A stretch of DNA of 64,000 nt from Chondrus crispus (taxonomy: Eukaryota > Rhodophyta > Florideophyceae > Gigartinales > Gigartinaceae): contig NW_005178973.1 of NCBI RefSeq assembly GCF_000350225.1, positions 62,001-126,000 of the forward strand. The letters are read 5' to 3'. Under the pieces are notes generated by a model. It was not told the origin of the DNA and did no database searches. It worked only from the letters and a program-made list of their open reading frames with translations. Of this stretch, positions 9,992 to 21,387 are shown one piece after another (within the stretch, counting starts at the first letter, position 1; every line of letters begins with the position of its first letter). The position numbers and the translations under genes were made by a program.

Positions 9992-11342
9992 TAATTACAC
10001 CCTGAGGTCCATCAGGCAGTACAGTATATGTTCTGAAGGTCTTTATCCTGGCTCTTCTGTAAGAATCGGTTTCCGTCTCTGCTTTGCTGAATCTTTTTCT
10101 TTTCCAGGCGTGCATACAGAACAGATGAGAAGGAAGAATAAGCGGTGCAAAGTCGAACAGAAATGGGACTGGATTCGTATTCATACTGTTGTTCGGCAGA
10201 AATGTGTCGCCGTCTTTCTCGAAAGGATTCCAAGCCCCATGCCTTTTCTGACTCCTGGCTCATGCTTCAGAACAAAATCGATGACAACGAACGCTAGATG
10301 ATGCACAAATGGATAAAAAATGGTTGCTCAAAACGTCTAAAATTGATTATCGCTACAAGTGATGCGAAAGTATTCCGGCTTGTCTTTTTGCCGCACCTCA
10401 GGATATTTTTCAGATGGTCATCCTTACGGCAAATATCTGAAGGTATATCTTTCGCGCATTTTGCCTCAACTGGGATCAAATCTTTTAGTTTTAGTTTTTG
10501 CTGCATGCATATCCACACCTTGTGAAGATACTTTGATGACTGTCCTTATCATAGCGTCTGAAAATCCAGATATCATTTATAGAACAACTGTCAATGTTTA
10601 AGGTGAACCACCCAAGGAAAAAGTCGTTCAAGCGAAACTTGCCGCATTGTCTTGGGACATCCACACAAGTTCCGTCACAAAATAACTACGGTCTTGCCAA
10701 TTCACAATCGATAGCTAGGCTAGCGCTCGAGAGAGAGAGAATGAATTTGACACCCTTATTTCGACCAAGGCAAGAAGGCATCAAGCTCTCTCGCTGATAA
10801 GGAAAAGCGTTTGTACGCGTTTTCGCATGAACAAGTGTCTGCGCAGAAGTTGTTTTCCTACTAGACTGTCATACATGACATTGCTGCACCATGAAGTTAG
10901 AGAAAGTCGTGATTCGCTCCCGGTCAAATCTTTCACTGACCAACGGCTCCTGGTTCTTCAAATGCACCTGCCGCCATCGTGTTCTGATGCAATTGAAGTT
11001 GTTAGTGAACTGTGGAATTGAAAAAATAACCTGATCGCACTTTTAGGATGATTGGGAGAGCTAGAACTCTTGTGTAGACAGTGTTACAGGGTACAGTGTT
11101 TCTAATGTTAGTGTTTACAACTAAAGAGTTAACGTGGAATAATAATAAATATGTCAGGAGTGCGAGGGTGTGCCCTCCACTGGGCTACACTGCATTCACC
11201 TGACTGGTTGCCATACTTTCATCACTACGTTAATCGTTGTTTCGAAAGAGCCACGTTTGTTCCTTTGAGTTAGCCTATTAATTGGGCACACTGTACCACA
11301 CGAGCTGCACAAATGCCCTCGGCTCGAAAAGATACATCATCG
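9992..11342. other. intergenic spacer
   Basis: AT-richer than the flanking genes, with only short frames lacking motifs. Nothing gene-like is seen. It should contain the 3' UTR of the SEN1-type gene. Confidence 0.5.
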
Positions 11343-14300
11343 TCATCGTCGCCTGTGGCCTGTCCGATTTGGCATGGCATGTCTCCGAAGAAATGGATCT
11401 TCTCCGTAGTACCCCCTTCCACTTGGTTCATCGTGCCTTGGTCCGTCCTTCCTGTTGCCAATTCCCGCATGAAAGTGCTCATGTTCGAGAATATTGCTTG
11501 GCCGCCCATATCCATTGGCCCTCTTCGCATTGCTAATGCGGTCATCACGATGCAATACGTCTTCTCTTCGCCGAGGGGGCTCATGTCTGTCGCGTCTCCG
11601 CAGTATATGCTCCTCAGGATCATTAAAACCTCTTTCTCGCGCATAATTCTGATGGCGCTCTGTTCTTCTGTGTGTCTCACTCGATCCTTTTTCCCATCGC
11701 AGCTCACGCTGGGGTCTGGTAGTACCGTTAGCCCAATGTCTTCGCACATCTGTGAGTCCTGCTTCGTTCTTCCAGCTAGTTGCACCGCCTCTGGCCCAAT
11801 TTTCGTGTTGCCCAGCTTTCTCTTCTCTCCGCCTCTTCTCTCCCCTTGTGCTTTCTGCGGAAAAAGGGTAGGTTGGAGGTTGAGCGGACGAGGAGCGTAG
11901 AGCAGTGTCTTGATTCTGGAGAATATAACCACGAGCGGAAGCACGCAATCGTGTGCTTCCGCCGCGATCTACTTCATGATTCAAGCGATCATCACTCACG
12001 CCTCTCGCAGCATGAGTACCTTTTTTTTCAATCATGGGACGGCCATGGTGGATAGGTCGCTCATGACAACGAGCCCCGACCTTATGGCGATTTGCTTTCA
12101 AGGAATTTATCTCGCTGTCCTTGCTCACAGCATGTCTTGCGCTCTCTTTTGGAAGTTCAAATGGATGAGTTGCATGCATCCGCTGTCCTAAACGCTCAAA
12201 GATGGAATTCGATTTCATCCGAACGGGCACTTTTTGCTTCTGCACAAGCTGATCGACATTCGAGTCTTCGGATCGTCCCCGATTCCCTAACCGCGAGATC
12301 ACGGATGTCGAACTTGGAGCCGCTATTCTGCTTCGATCTCCATGTCGCGACGTGACGGCTGAGGGGCTGTGATTTCTCGTTGAGTTGCAATTGGACTGCA
12401 ACTTTTGGTAATCAGGTAAGGACACTTCCTGGGGAATTTTGGCGTTTCGGCCCTCTCGTATATGCTTGGCAATGTTCTGAGGATGTGCTACTCCTACTTC
12501 ACGCCTTTCTTTCTGGGGGAGATTTGAAGCCTTAGACCGGCTCCCGCTTACGTTCTCGCAGAAAGCGTATTGGCCTGGACCAGATTCACGAATCCGACTG
12601 GGCTTCTTTAGCTCATCACGATGGGGAGGCATTTCACAAGTGCTTCTGTTCGGTAGCGGTCTGAGTGAATCCATCTGCATAGATTCGAACTGGGACCGCT
12701 TGGTGTGCCGCATATCCGTTTGACTGACGAGATCTGTCCTCTTCTTGTCCGCTGAATGATCCTTTCGGCCATCACTGCTTACTCCCTTTTCGCTTGATAC
12801 CGCAGCCATTAAGCCTTTGCCAACATCTACGACGGGGCATGATCTCAGCTGCACTTTTTTCGGTTTAACCTGGTTGATCTCTTGTTGAGTGGTTTCGTTG
12901 GCCTGGCTTTCAGCCCCCTTACCTCGGTTTGCATCGCTGTTGCTTGGGATTGAAAAAGACACACATTTTTTTCGCTGTTGGGTGCGGGTCTTTCCTTTTT
13001 TGTCGATGGGGCGAACGCTTACCGGATGAGTAATTGCTGAATCTCTGCTGACTTGCAGTACACGTTGACGGGTTTGAGACTCAGAAACGATTGTCTTCTG
13101 AGGATTTGCATTCTTTCCAATGCCTTCTGGAATACTGGATGTCTGGTCTGACTTTGAGCTCGGGATATCACGCTTGCGATCTTGCCGTGGCCTCTCAACT
13201 TTCCTTCTCTTGACTGGCCTGCTATCCTCTTGGCATGGAGCAGTTGACGAAGAGGACAGGGCTTCTTTGTTCGATGTTGGTGGTCGCACGTCCGCAAAGA
13301 AAGCCTGTGAGTTTGACGGTAAAACAGAAAGACGTGATTCCGAACGGCAGTATGAAATAAACGAGGCCCAAAGTCCGGAATGCTGCTCTAGGACAGTTGC
13401 ATTTCCCACCACCACGAGAGTATGTTTTGCTCTCGTGATTGCGACATTCATTCTGCGATCGTCATCAACAAATCCAATGGTTTTAGTACGCCCACTTCGC
13501 ACAGTGCTTATAAAAATAATCGGCTTTTCCCTTCCTTGGATCCCATCAATTGTACTGACTTCAATCGCAGCGGCCCTCAGAACAGGATCCTGAGAAATTA
13601 GTCTGTTCAGCAGTGACACCTGCTGCCTATACGGACTCAAGATTCCAATCTGTCCGACTAGCTTCGCGCCATCATACCCTCGATACAAAGCGGCCAAGGC
13701 GCTTACAACTGCTGAGGCTTCGCGAATGTTGTACAGAGATCCCTTAGAGCCCCGGGATTCTTCTGCTCTCGCATGCGATGTGTCAAGGAACGTACAGGGC
13801 CCAAACCGCTTCTGTATGTCGCCGTGATGAGCTGGCGACATATCCGCCGACGTAACGTTTGAGCCATTGAGTAATCGGTTATCGTAGAAACGCTGGTTTG
13901 GAAACGCTGCAATGGCAGGGTGCATGCGGTATTGGGTATTCAACATGTGAACAGCAAGCGGGCATGCTTCCCCAATTCGTTCAAATAACGAGCGTTGCAG
14001 CGCTTTCGCGACTTTCTGATCTGTTGAGATCACTGTGGCCGGGAGCTGCTTTGGATCCCCGACGAAAACAACGTGCGCTGCACCTTTCGCTTGCGATGCA
14101 GTTAGCGGTATCAATGCTTCTGGTTCGCCGCATTGTGCTGCTTCATCGATAATAATCAGATCAGGTTTCGCTGCGAAATTTTGCATTACCTCGTGTCCAG
14201 CAGAACTTAAGGTCGCAAACATTACGCTACTGCTATTCAAGACTGTGCTCATGGCTTTCAAAATTTTCGCGTTCCTAGAGGGGATGTCGTTCGGACCTGA

Positions 14301-17300
14301 GCCTCGTTGTGCCGGACGCACGCCACTCATGGTCTCTCGTGCAAGTTGATCACGCATGGTGCTGATTTTTGACTTCATTTCGATGAGCTCCTTCGACGCA
14401 GTTTCCGATTGGGGAACGGCTGCCCCGGACTCCCCAGATTCTTGGCAGTTTGACATTTTCTCCTCCAGGGTCTTGATTTTTGCCTGAAGGGTGCGAATTC
14501 CAGAGCAGAGAGCCCTAGCGCTGCCTGCAGTGGAATCTTTCATGTTCTTAGCAAGGTGTTCGTCAGCTATTGCTCGCAGTTCTAGCTGCTTGATGCTGTC
14601 TCTAGTTGTTCCGCCTCCAATCCGCACCATTCGAGGAGATGCTTTGCACCCTGCCCCTGTGTGCAGACCATCTTCCATCAAACGGTACATGATTTCATCT
14701 ACTGCTGCATTCGAAGGGGCACAGATAAGCACCCTAATGGGAGCCAAGGGCATTGTGATGACACCATCCTCGAATCGAACACGATGTCGACCCCATGATC
14801 GTCCCTTGTCTTTTTGAAATAGGACTGCAGAGAGAAGTCCGATAATTGTTGACGTCTTTCCTGTTCCAGGAGGCCCTTGTATTAACGTCAAGCTTCCATG
14901 CCTGTGAGCACCGCCCTGCGAAAGCAGGCGATTAGCTTTCGGCGCGAAAATTGGAGCACAGGCGTGAATAACATCCTCAGTTGCAAGGCTCTGACTCTCG
15001 TTGAGTGTATTCGACGAACGCAGCTGTCTAATGAAATCAAGGCGAGATTGTACATCGTCGCCGACAGAGAGCAGTCGGTGTTCGTTGAAGTTGTGCTTGA
15101 TCTCCAGACTACGTTGAGGCTCAAGAATGTTCCACAGCACAACATCTGACAGGTCTGGAAGGCCGTACAAAGCATCAAGTTGGCGATGAAAAGTGGTCAT
15201 GCTCGTCAGTTTGCTTATCATGATTTCACGTCCCTTCCCTGGCGCAGTATCGATACGATCGAATGCTACATTGAGCTTCACTTGAAATATTCCAGGATTG
15301 CGGGTGACTTTGACGACGATACCAAGAACGTTTCTTGCCACGGACGATGGTTCTGCTTGCAGGTTATATTTCGAAGGCGGAATCCGCAATAAGACAATGT
15401 CCCAAGGTTGCATTTTCATGGCGTCGAACTGCGAATCTGAAATCCCACGTTCAAACGATACCTGCTGTGTCTTCACCTCTCCGCAATACCGCAAAGAAAA
15501 ATTCTGAATATAGCCTACGCTTTCCACTGGACCCTCTACCATGAAAGCTGCACGGCAACCTCTATATTCATCTGGACTCTGTTTGGCTGCGAAACCAGCT
15601 TCCTCCGCAATGATAGATCGAAGAGAGGCGCGAAGTTCCGTTGTGATTATTGGTTCCCAATGACTGACGTAAGTTTCAACGTCTTCAAAATGATCAAATG
15701 TTGTAGCCGCGGATTTCACGAATTCACTCCTTTGAATGGCATCGCCTGAACATCCCTGGAGAATACTTTGATAAAGACGTTCCTTGATGCGCGGATTCAA
15801 GCGTCTCCGCCATTGAGGTAGACGAATATCTTTTCTCTTCTCTTCAGAGGCTAAATTGCCCGAGGGTTCGATAATTGGTGTTCCTTCACGCTCCTTTCTG
15901 GAACCATCAGCAATGTTGCGCTCGCTTTCAATTCTAGCCATTTCTCCACGACGGTCCGTCATGTTGTTTCGCCCTGTTTTCTTGGCCCGCTCCTGTAAAA
16001 CCAGTAGTTCAAATTTCGTCTTGCCCCCTATAACCGCTGGGGCGCTCACATTTGGTCGCGTATATCTCTTTGGTATTTGACGGCTGAGGCTCTTCTGCAC
16101 TCCTCTTCGCAGGTTGTTCAAAACAGACGGAGCGCCCATTGCTTTGAAAGCAATATGAGACCCAGAAAACTGTTTCGAAGACTTGGGCATGGACAGACGA
16201 CTCTGAGAAAGGGATGGTTGCGGTGCTTTTCTTTCGACTAGCCGACTAGCAATCTTCCCATCCTTAGACACAAGCTTCTGGGAATATTGATCCATTTTCA
16301 TCTGCAACTTTTTTCCTCCATATGCGTCTTGCGACATTCGTTTACCATCAGCCGCCCACCGCTGCAAGGGTCGATTCACCTCCTTCAGCTCAGACTCCTC
16401 AGCAATGGACTTGCACTCTTCATAACTCAACAGATTCCGTTGAGACTCATGATATTCAATAATGAGAACCATCTTATCGCGGAGTCTTCGAATATCTTTC
16501 CAATACGGAGCCAGTGCACATACTGTTCTTGTCCATGCGCCACGACAGATCACACTTCGCAGTGTATCCATGCTGAATAGACCTGTCCATATTCCGTCTA
16601 GGACAGTTTGGCGCGCGTTTTGCTTCTCTTCGTTCAATTCGTCTTCGCTATCGTTTTCGATGTTCGATAGCGTTTTCCAGATATTACGCAGACACGTTAA
16701 GAACTTGCAGACCACTTCGTTGAAAATGACACGATTAGTGTTGTCCTCAAACTCCTTCCAACATCGAAGAAAGGTCCGCGTAACTCCCAGTACCCACTTC
16801 CAGTTCTCATGCTCCAGCAACTTTGGGTAATCGCTGTCCATCAAAGTACCATACCAGGTCAACAAGGTCGCGTATGTTCTCACAGAGGTGCGCTTACCCA
16901 GAGCCGACACTATGCGTATGGCAACCAAACATCCGTCCGCAACATCATTCCCTAATCCCGCGTCGCTCTTCAGGTCAACCGCCAAAAGCGTCGGACGAGT
17001 TACCACGGAAGTCGCCCCGGCTAATCTTCGATACTTGAGAAGAACGGATATCCCGCTGTTCCCAATCTCTCTATTGGCGCTTCCAAGCAAATGAGATGCA
17101 TGAAAAGGTAGCTGACTCCACCATAGTTGGTTTCCCTCGGTGGCACAGGCTTTGCAGAAGCGCAATCGAATAATTCTTTGAATTCGACCTATCCGCTCAC
17201 AGGATAATTCTAAGTTCCGCAAGTAATCTTCTGCAAAGAGCCCTGACACTTTTGCTGGACCAAGCTCTTTGCCACTGCCTCGAAGACAAGAAGCGGGATC

Positions 17301-19094
17301 AACAAGTCCGACCATTTGATGGAGATCCATCAAAAGTTTTGCCTCTTCAGACTGTACTATGTCTCTTTGACAATCTGGGATCGCGTTGGCTAGGGTTCCC
17401 GACTCCCAAGCAAGCCAGAGAGGGCCAACCCACGAAACAACCCTCTCATTGCTGTTACTCGCTTCTATTATCTTTTTCATTGATGTCGCTTCCTCCTCCT
17501 GCAATGCCGCAGTTTGTGGCCACCTCGTTTGTGAAATCGCGCGAATATCATTCATGTCTGCACGCGGCAGTACCCACTGAAGAAGGCTCAGGACGTCAGT
17601 AAAGCAGAGGGTGCGAATCAAATTCCATGCCCAGGCAGCTTGTGGCTCGGTGTGTAACACGGTGATAGCAAATTGACCGAATGCATCCGATTCAGAGACG
17701 GTGCCGTTGCATACTGTTGTCGGAAAATACCAGGTCAGAAGACTAGCACCAGCCCTCAATGCCGCAGTTTGGAGTTTGTTATCAGGGAGCGGCTCGGCAC
17801 TGAGCAAGTTTCTACCATAACGTCGATGCCCGTGCGGTTCGTACGTCTTTTCAATGATTCCAAAACATAACCAGAATAGCCGTGATATTTCTCGGTTCGT
17901 CTCTGGTTGTGGAGACGTGGCCAAAAGCAGCGGCATGAGGTAGAGCAGTTTAGTCTTTGTCTTGACGCTGTCTTTGGCATGAAAAGAGTTGACAACCCCG
18001 TCTAGTAGGACAGTTTCAGTCAGCGGCTTGGATGGCTCCAGCTCACTAGGATGCAGGCGCGTGAGCATATTCAGGGCGCAGTCAATAGCAATAGATGCAG
18101 TCGCGTCGTCATTGTCATTAACGGCTTTCAGACACATCTCCAAGACGCCACCGTCAGGCACTGACCTGACAAAACTCAGAATCTCCTTTCTGCGGAGATG
18201 TACAAAAATAGCGCCGAAACCCTCCCATGCGGCCTTCCGGGCCTCTGCCCGCGCGCGTGGAGAGCAGTCCCCTTTGCCCGTCCCTTTTGCATTACCCAAG
18301 CAGGCGCTTATTCCCTTGCGCAGCAGGAAACTCCTCGCGTGCGCATCAGCCCTTTCTGGAAAAGGGCACACGTCGGCGATGATCCTCTTCGCCCACGCTC
18401 GAACCGTGAACGATTGGTTAAAACACAAGGCCATCAGGCCCGAAGGCACCACGCCCATCTCGACGACCATCGGCTTGACATCCTCCTTGGTTTGCACCAC
18501 TGTCCCTCTCTTAAACAACTCAGCCATTGTCTCGGCTACCTTCGCCCTCATGCACACCCTAAAATTCAACAAGCACTCCAAAAACGCATCGCGACAAACC
18601 TTCTCCGCCAACTTCGCCTCCGAAAGAAATACCTTTTCCCCCAAGGCTCCCCTTGCCAACAGCGGGCTCTTTCTCAACCGCGGAAGCAGTCTCTTCACAT
18701 CCCAGGCAACAAGCCCTCGAATAAGCCTGTGCGCTACGATCTGCGACACCGTCGTACTACATGTGACGTCCACCTCCCACTTGGCGGCCGCCTTGTGATA
18801 CTCGCGAGCACACGCGTGGCAAGCCGCCAGCTGCCGCGCGCACGCCTCGCGAAACGCAAGCCAGGCGTCCGTCTGCTCGACGGTCTCCGGCGGCTCGGCA
18901 AGGAACGTTAGCAGCTCGGCCATGACGAGCGGGTGTGTGCACCACCAGCCGGGGGCGGCCGGGTGCGCCGGCAGCCGAAGCACATGGGCGTGCAGACGCC
19001 AGGCGTAGAGCGCCGGGTTCGTCGGCTTGATGGCGGACAGGGCGGGCGGGATGCCAGACTCGGCGGGCGGGCGCACGCGCTTCGTACCGGTCAT
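11343..19094 (-). CDS. SEN1: SEN1/senataxin-type RNA-DNA helicase
   Basis: A 2,583-residue protein in one exon. The first 1,000 or so residues are a helical region of SEN1 N-terminal type. The superfamily 1B helicase core carries Walker A GPPGTGKT (about 1406-1413), motif II DEAAQ (about 1649), GDPKQLP (about 1678), NTQYRMHP (about 1720), STIDGIQGRE and DDRRMNVAITRAK (about 1880). By family, SEN1/SETX unwinds RNA-DNA hybrids and acts in transcription termination, R-loop removal and small-RNA 3' processing in the nucleus. The last 650 or so residues are a basic, Ser/Arg/Gly-rich tail with many KR clusters, fitting nuclear localisation and interaction with polymerase or RNA. UPF1, IGHMBP2 and MOV10-like helicases share the core, but the very long N-terminal region favours SEN1. 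A 21-nt C-run (mRNA sense) lies about 53 nt upstream of the start. Confidence 0.9.
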   Translation of the reverse strand: MTGTKRVRPPAESGIPPALSAIKPTNPALYAWRLHAHVLRLPAHPAAPGWWCTHPLVMAELLTFLAEPPETVEQTDAWLAFREACARQLAACHACAREYHKAAAKWEVDVTCSTTVSQIVAHRLIRGLVAWDVKRLLPRLRKSPLLARGALGEKVFLSEAKLAEKVCRDAFLECLLNFRVCMRAKVAETMAELFKRGTVVQTKEDVKPMVVEMGVVPSGLMALCFNQSFTVRAWAKRIIADVCPFPERADAHARSFLLRKGISACLGNAKGTGKGDCSPRARAEARKAAWEGFGAIFVHLRRKEILSFVRSVPDGGVLEMCLKAVNDNDDATASIAIDCALNMLTRLHPSELEPSKPLTETVLLDGVVNSFHAKDSVKTKTKLLYLMPLLLATSPQPETNREISRLFWLCFGIIEKTYEPHGHRRYGRNLLSAEPLPDNKLQTAALRAGASLLTWYFPTTVCNGTVSESDAFGQFAITVLHTEPQAAWAWNLIRTLCFTDVLSLLQWVLPRADMNDIRAISQTRWPQTAALQEEEATSMKKIIEASNSNERVVSWVGPLWLAWESGTLANAIPDCQRDIVQSEEAKLLMDLHQMVGLVDPASCLRGSGKELGPAKVSGLFAEDYLRNLELSCERIGRIQRIIRLRFCKACATEGNQLWWSQLPFHASHLLGSANREIGNSGISVLLKYRRLAGATSVVTRPTLLAVDLKSDAGLGNDVADGCLVAIRIVSALGKRTSVRTYATLLTWYGTLMDSDYPKLLEHENWKWVLGVTRTFLRCWKEFEDNTNRVIFNEVVCKFLTCLRNIWKTLSNIENDSEDELNEEKQNARQTVLDGIWTGLFSMDTLRSVICRGAWTRTVCALAPYWKDIRRLRDKMVLIIEYHESQRNLLSYEECKSIAEESELKEVNRPLQRWAADGKRMSQDAYGGKKLQMKMDQYSQKLVSKDGKIASRLVERKAPQPSLSQSRLSMPKSSKQFSGSHIAFKAMGAPSVLNNLRRGVQKSLSRQIPKRYTRPNVSAPAVIGGKTKFELLVLQERAKKTGRNNMTDRRGEMARIESERNIADGSRKEREGTPIIEPSGNLASEEKRKDIRLPQWRRRLNPRIKERLYQSILQGCSGDAIQRSEFVKSAATTFDHFEDVETYVSHWEPIITTELRASLRSIIAEEAGFAAKQSPDEYRGCRAAFMVEGPVESVGYIQNFSLRYCGEVKTQQVSFERGISDSQFDAMKMQPWDIVLLRIPPSKYNLQAEPSSVARNVLGIVVKVTRNPGIFQVKLNVAFDRIDTAPGKGREIMISKLTSMTTFHRQLDALYGLPDLSDVVLWNILEPQRSLEIKHNFNEHRLLSVGDDVQSRLDFIRQLRSSNTLNESQSLATEDVIHACAPIFAPKANRLLSQGGAHRHGSLTLIQGPPGTGKTSTIIGLLSAVLFQKDKGRSWGRHRVRFEDGVITMPLAPIRVLICAPSNAAVDEIMYRLMEDGLHTGAGCKASPRMVRIGGGTTRDSIKQLELRAIADEHLAKNMKDSTAGSARALCSGIRTLQAKIKTLEEKMSNCQESGESGAAVPQSETASKELIEMKSKISTMRDQLARETMSGVRPAQRGSGPNDIPSRNAKILKAMSTVLNSSSVMFATLSSAGHEVMQNFAAKPDLIIIDEAAQCGEPEALIPLTASQAKGAAHVVFVGDPKQLPATVISTDQKVAKALQRSLFERIGEACPLAVHMLNTQYRMHPAIAAFPNQRFYDNRLLNGSNVTSADMSPAHHGDIQKRFGPCTFLDTSHARAEESRGSKGSLYNIREASAVVSALAALYRGYDGAKLVGQIGILSPYRQQVSLLNRLISQDPVLRAAAIEVSTIDGIQGREKPIIFISTVRSGRTKTIGFVDDDRRMNVAITRAKHTLVVVGNATVLEQHSGLWASFISYCRSESRLSVLPSNSQAFFADVRPPTSNKEALSSSSTAPCQEDSRPVKRRKVERPRQDRKRDIPSSKSDQTSSIPEGIGKNANPQKTIVSESQTRQRVLQVSRDSAITHPVSVRPIDKKGKTRTQQRKKCVSFSIPSNSDANRGKGAESQANETTQQEINQVKPKKVQLRSCPVVDVGKGLMAAVSSEKGVSSDGRKDHSADKKRTDLVSQTDMRHTKRSQFESMQMDSLRPLPNRSTCEMPPHRDELKKPSRIRESGPGQYAFCENVSGSRSKASNLPQKERREVGVAHPQNIAKHIREGRNAKIPQEVSLPDYQKLQSNCNSTRNHSPSAVTSRHGDRSRIAAPSSTSVISRLGNRGRSEDSNVDQLVQKQKVPVRMKSNSIFERLGQRMHATHPFELPKESARHAVSKDSEINSLKANRHKVGARCHERPIHHGRPMIEKKGTHAARGVSDDRLNHEVDRGGSTRLRASARGYILQNQDTALRSSSAQPPTYPFSAESTRGEKRRREEKAGQHENWARGGATSWKNEAGLTDVRRHWANGTTRPQRELRWEKGSSETHRRTERHQNYARERGFNDPEEHILRRRDRHEPPRRREDVLHRDDRISNAKRANGYGRPSNILEHEHFHAGIGNRKDGPRHDEPSGRGYYGEDPFLRRHAMPNRTGHRRR

Positions 19095-19146
19095 GGTGCG
19101 AGGGTTGGGGGGTTTGCAGGCAGGACAGGGAGGGTGGCGGCGCGTA

Positions 19147-19167
19147 GGGGGGGGGGGGGGGGGGGGG
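19147..19167 (-). promoter_or_regulatory. 21-nt C-run upstream of the SEN1-type gene
   Basis: On the plus strand an uninterrupted run of 21 G is followed by ATG and a further six G. It is about 53 nt from the start codon. Role unknown. Confidence 0.45.
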
Positions 19168-21387
19168 ATGGGGGGGAAGATTCAGCTGGGGTATGGAGGG
19201 AGTTCCGATGGTTCAAAATTTAGCATCCGGTTTTCCCAGGAGTGCATCGCTGGCGGACGGTTAGTGGGCGTGTTTGGACGGAATACGGCCTATTCCGCGC
19301 GTTTTATGGGCATTTGCATTGCCCGGTAGGGTACCTATCTCGCGGGACTGGGAATGTTAGAGGTCTACTGAGTCTTGTTTCGCGCGAAACGCGAAGGGGG
19401 TGCTCGCGCCAAAACTGCACGAACTACTTGCCGCCGGTTAAGATGCGTGGGCGGGAGCGTAGGACTAACGACAGGCCTCGGTATGTGTTTGTGCAGTAGG
19501 CCCGTAATCGAGATGCGTTGGGGCATGCAAGATTCCCAGATGTACAGCCAATGCAGGGCTCTACCTTTATCACCTCGCCACTCGGTCGACGGTGATTCCA
19601 TTGGCACGGGATTTATCGGTGCCCTCGCCACATGTCTGGTCGGTTCCACGAATCACAGACCATCCGTTCCATCCTATCACGTCTTGACTTTAATATTAAC
19701 GGATGAAGACGCCTTGCCTTTATTAACAACTTATCCTGGTCTACGCCTGGTTGCGTTCCAGGGGTGACAGTAGCCACTAGCCCGGGCCGCACACACATCT
19801 GTCGCTTAGAGTACTACACGGAGGGCGAAACATGCTCTCACATGCAAGAGCGACAGCTTCGGATGCAAACAAGTGGCGGCATCCTATGCACGTGCCCGCA
19901 GTTTTCAGCCGCGGTCCGTGGTGGACACGCCTCGTACGGTAGCCTGGCGTCGGGCATGGCTTCTCAAGTTGTCTCTTCTAAATGTCCCCTGTGATAGTCG
20001 TCTGACGGGCTCTTCTTCTAGTGCGGTACACAAACGCAAACATGGTCAACTTTTCCGGGCGCTAGGGTTTTATCTCTCTCTCTCGTGTTGCCCACATATA
20101 AATTCAGTAAAACCAGCGCACGCCGGTGGGCTGGTGTTCCCAGTTCTGCACTACGCTCGCTGCACAATTCCGATATCTTAATCATCATGACACGAAGCTG
20201 CACAATCCGGGAAAATCCACCGCCACTACACGGCTCCGAAACACACTCAGTCCAGTTCGTTTTCTTTAGCATGGCAAATAAACATACTGAGTCTTAGTGC
20301 ACTAGCTAGGTATTGAGTACGCACCCCGTAGATAACAAATGTGAATACCAAGAGAGTAGAGGCTGTTCTTCCTTCTTCCTCGTACAGAATATTTCTCTAA
20401 AATGATTCCCGAACTCTAACTTTTGTCAAACAGATGGCCTGCTCTGCCTCAAGCGTTGAGCGTTAGGTACATCCGTCCAGCGTTCCTGAAAACTCTCGAG
20501 CTCCAGGCTTTGGGGTTCGAGCGAGAATTTATTGTAGGTCAAATTGATTATAAAGACCCAACTACAAGGGCCTCTCGCGTGTGTTCCTCTCATTCATCCA
20601 CCTCCACGTTGCCCATGAGACGCGTCATCATCCTGCGATGCTCTCCAGGCACGATGCTGTGTGCACTGGTCGCGACCGCAAAGCAAGTGACTGCCAATCG
20701 TTCACGGCTGCAGCAAGACCCTTGCGCTGGCAAAATTTCAATCTCGTCGTCCTCGTATCTTTGTTTCAGATTAACCCCAGCCCGCTTTCCCTTTTCACAT
20801 ACACTAGTAGACATTAAACAGACTTTCACTCAAACATCGTGAGCGCCCGCTAACAAGCCTTTCAAGACCATGCAATATCCCGTACTCTACAATCCACAGC
20901 ACCTCCTCGCATGCTAAAGATCATGTCGTAAAAATGTCCCCACCCAGACTGAGTCGTGCAATGGAGCGGGATAGAAAAACACCTGGCGCAGATGTTTTCC
21001 CGTTAGACTCTATTAGAACAAATGCAGTATTGGAGTTTACATACCGGTTGTCGTCCATTTTCAGACCACCTGAAGAGGCAGTTATCGCAGTTATTTAAAC
21101 GTATTCTCTGCAACTGGCCGAGAAGGGGTTATTGTAATCATGTCAAGTTGATCGCCAAGTGATATCTCCCGCCTACCCGGGGTGCAAAGGTTGCCCTCTT
21201 GTCTTGCGCAGAGAGTAAACATACCGTTCAAAACGAGAGTCACAAAGGCAACTTCACTTTTTCGTACCGGATTGGCATGCGGCAATCTGCGAGCGTCCAA
21301 GCCACTCTTCTACGCGCTCTCGACTTCCTACAACGGCAAACAGCAAAGGAAGTAAGTGAAAACCCTCGCGCCGTCCGTGCGGGCGCC
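19168..21387. other. intergenic spacer
   Basis: About 2.2 kb without a supportable gene. Frames up to about 139 codons on the plus strand lack motifs and biased composition. It should contain the 3' UTR of the LUC7 gene at its right end and regulatory sequence of the SEN1-type gene at its left end. Confidence 0.5.

Noticed and set aside
9888..10301. Plus-strand frame over the double hairpin
   Set aside because: Its first part is the palindromic sequence itself and the rest has no motif.
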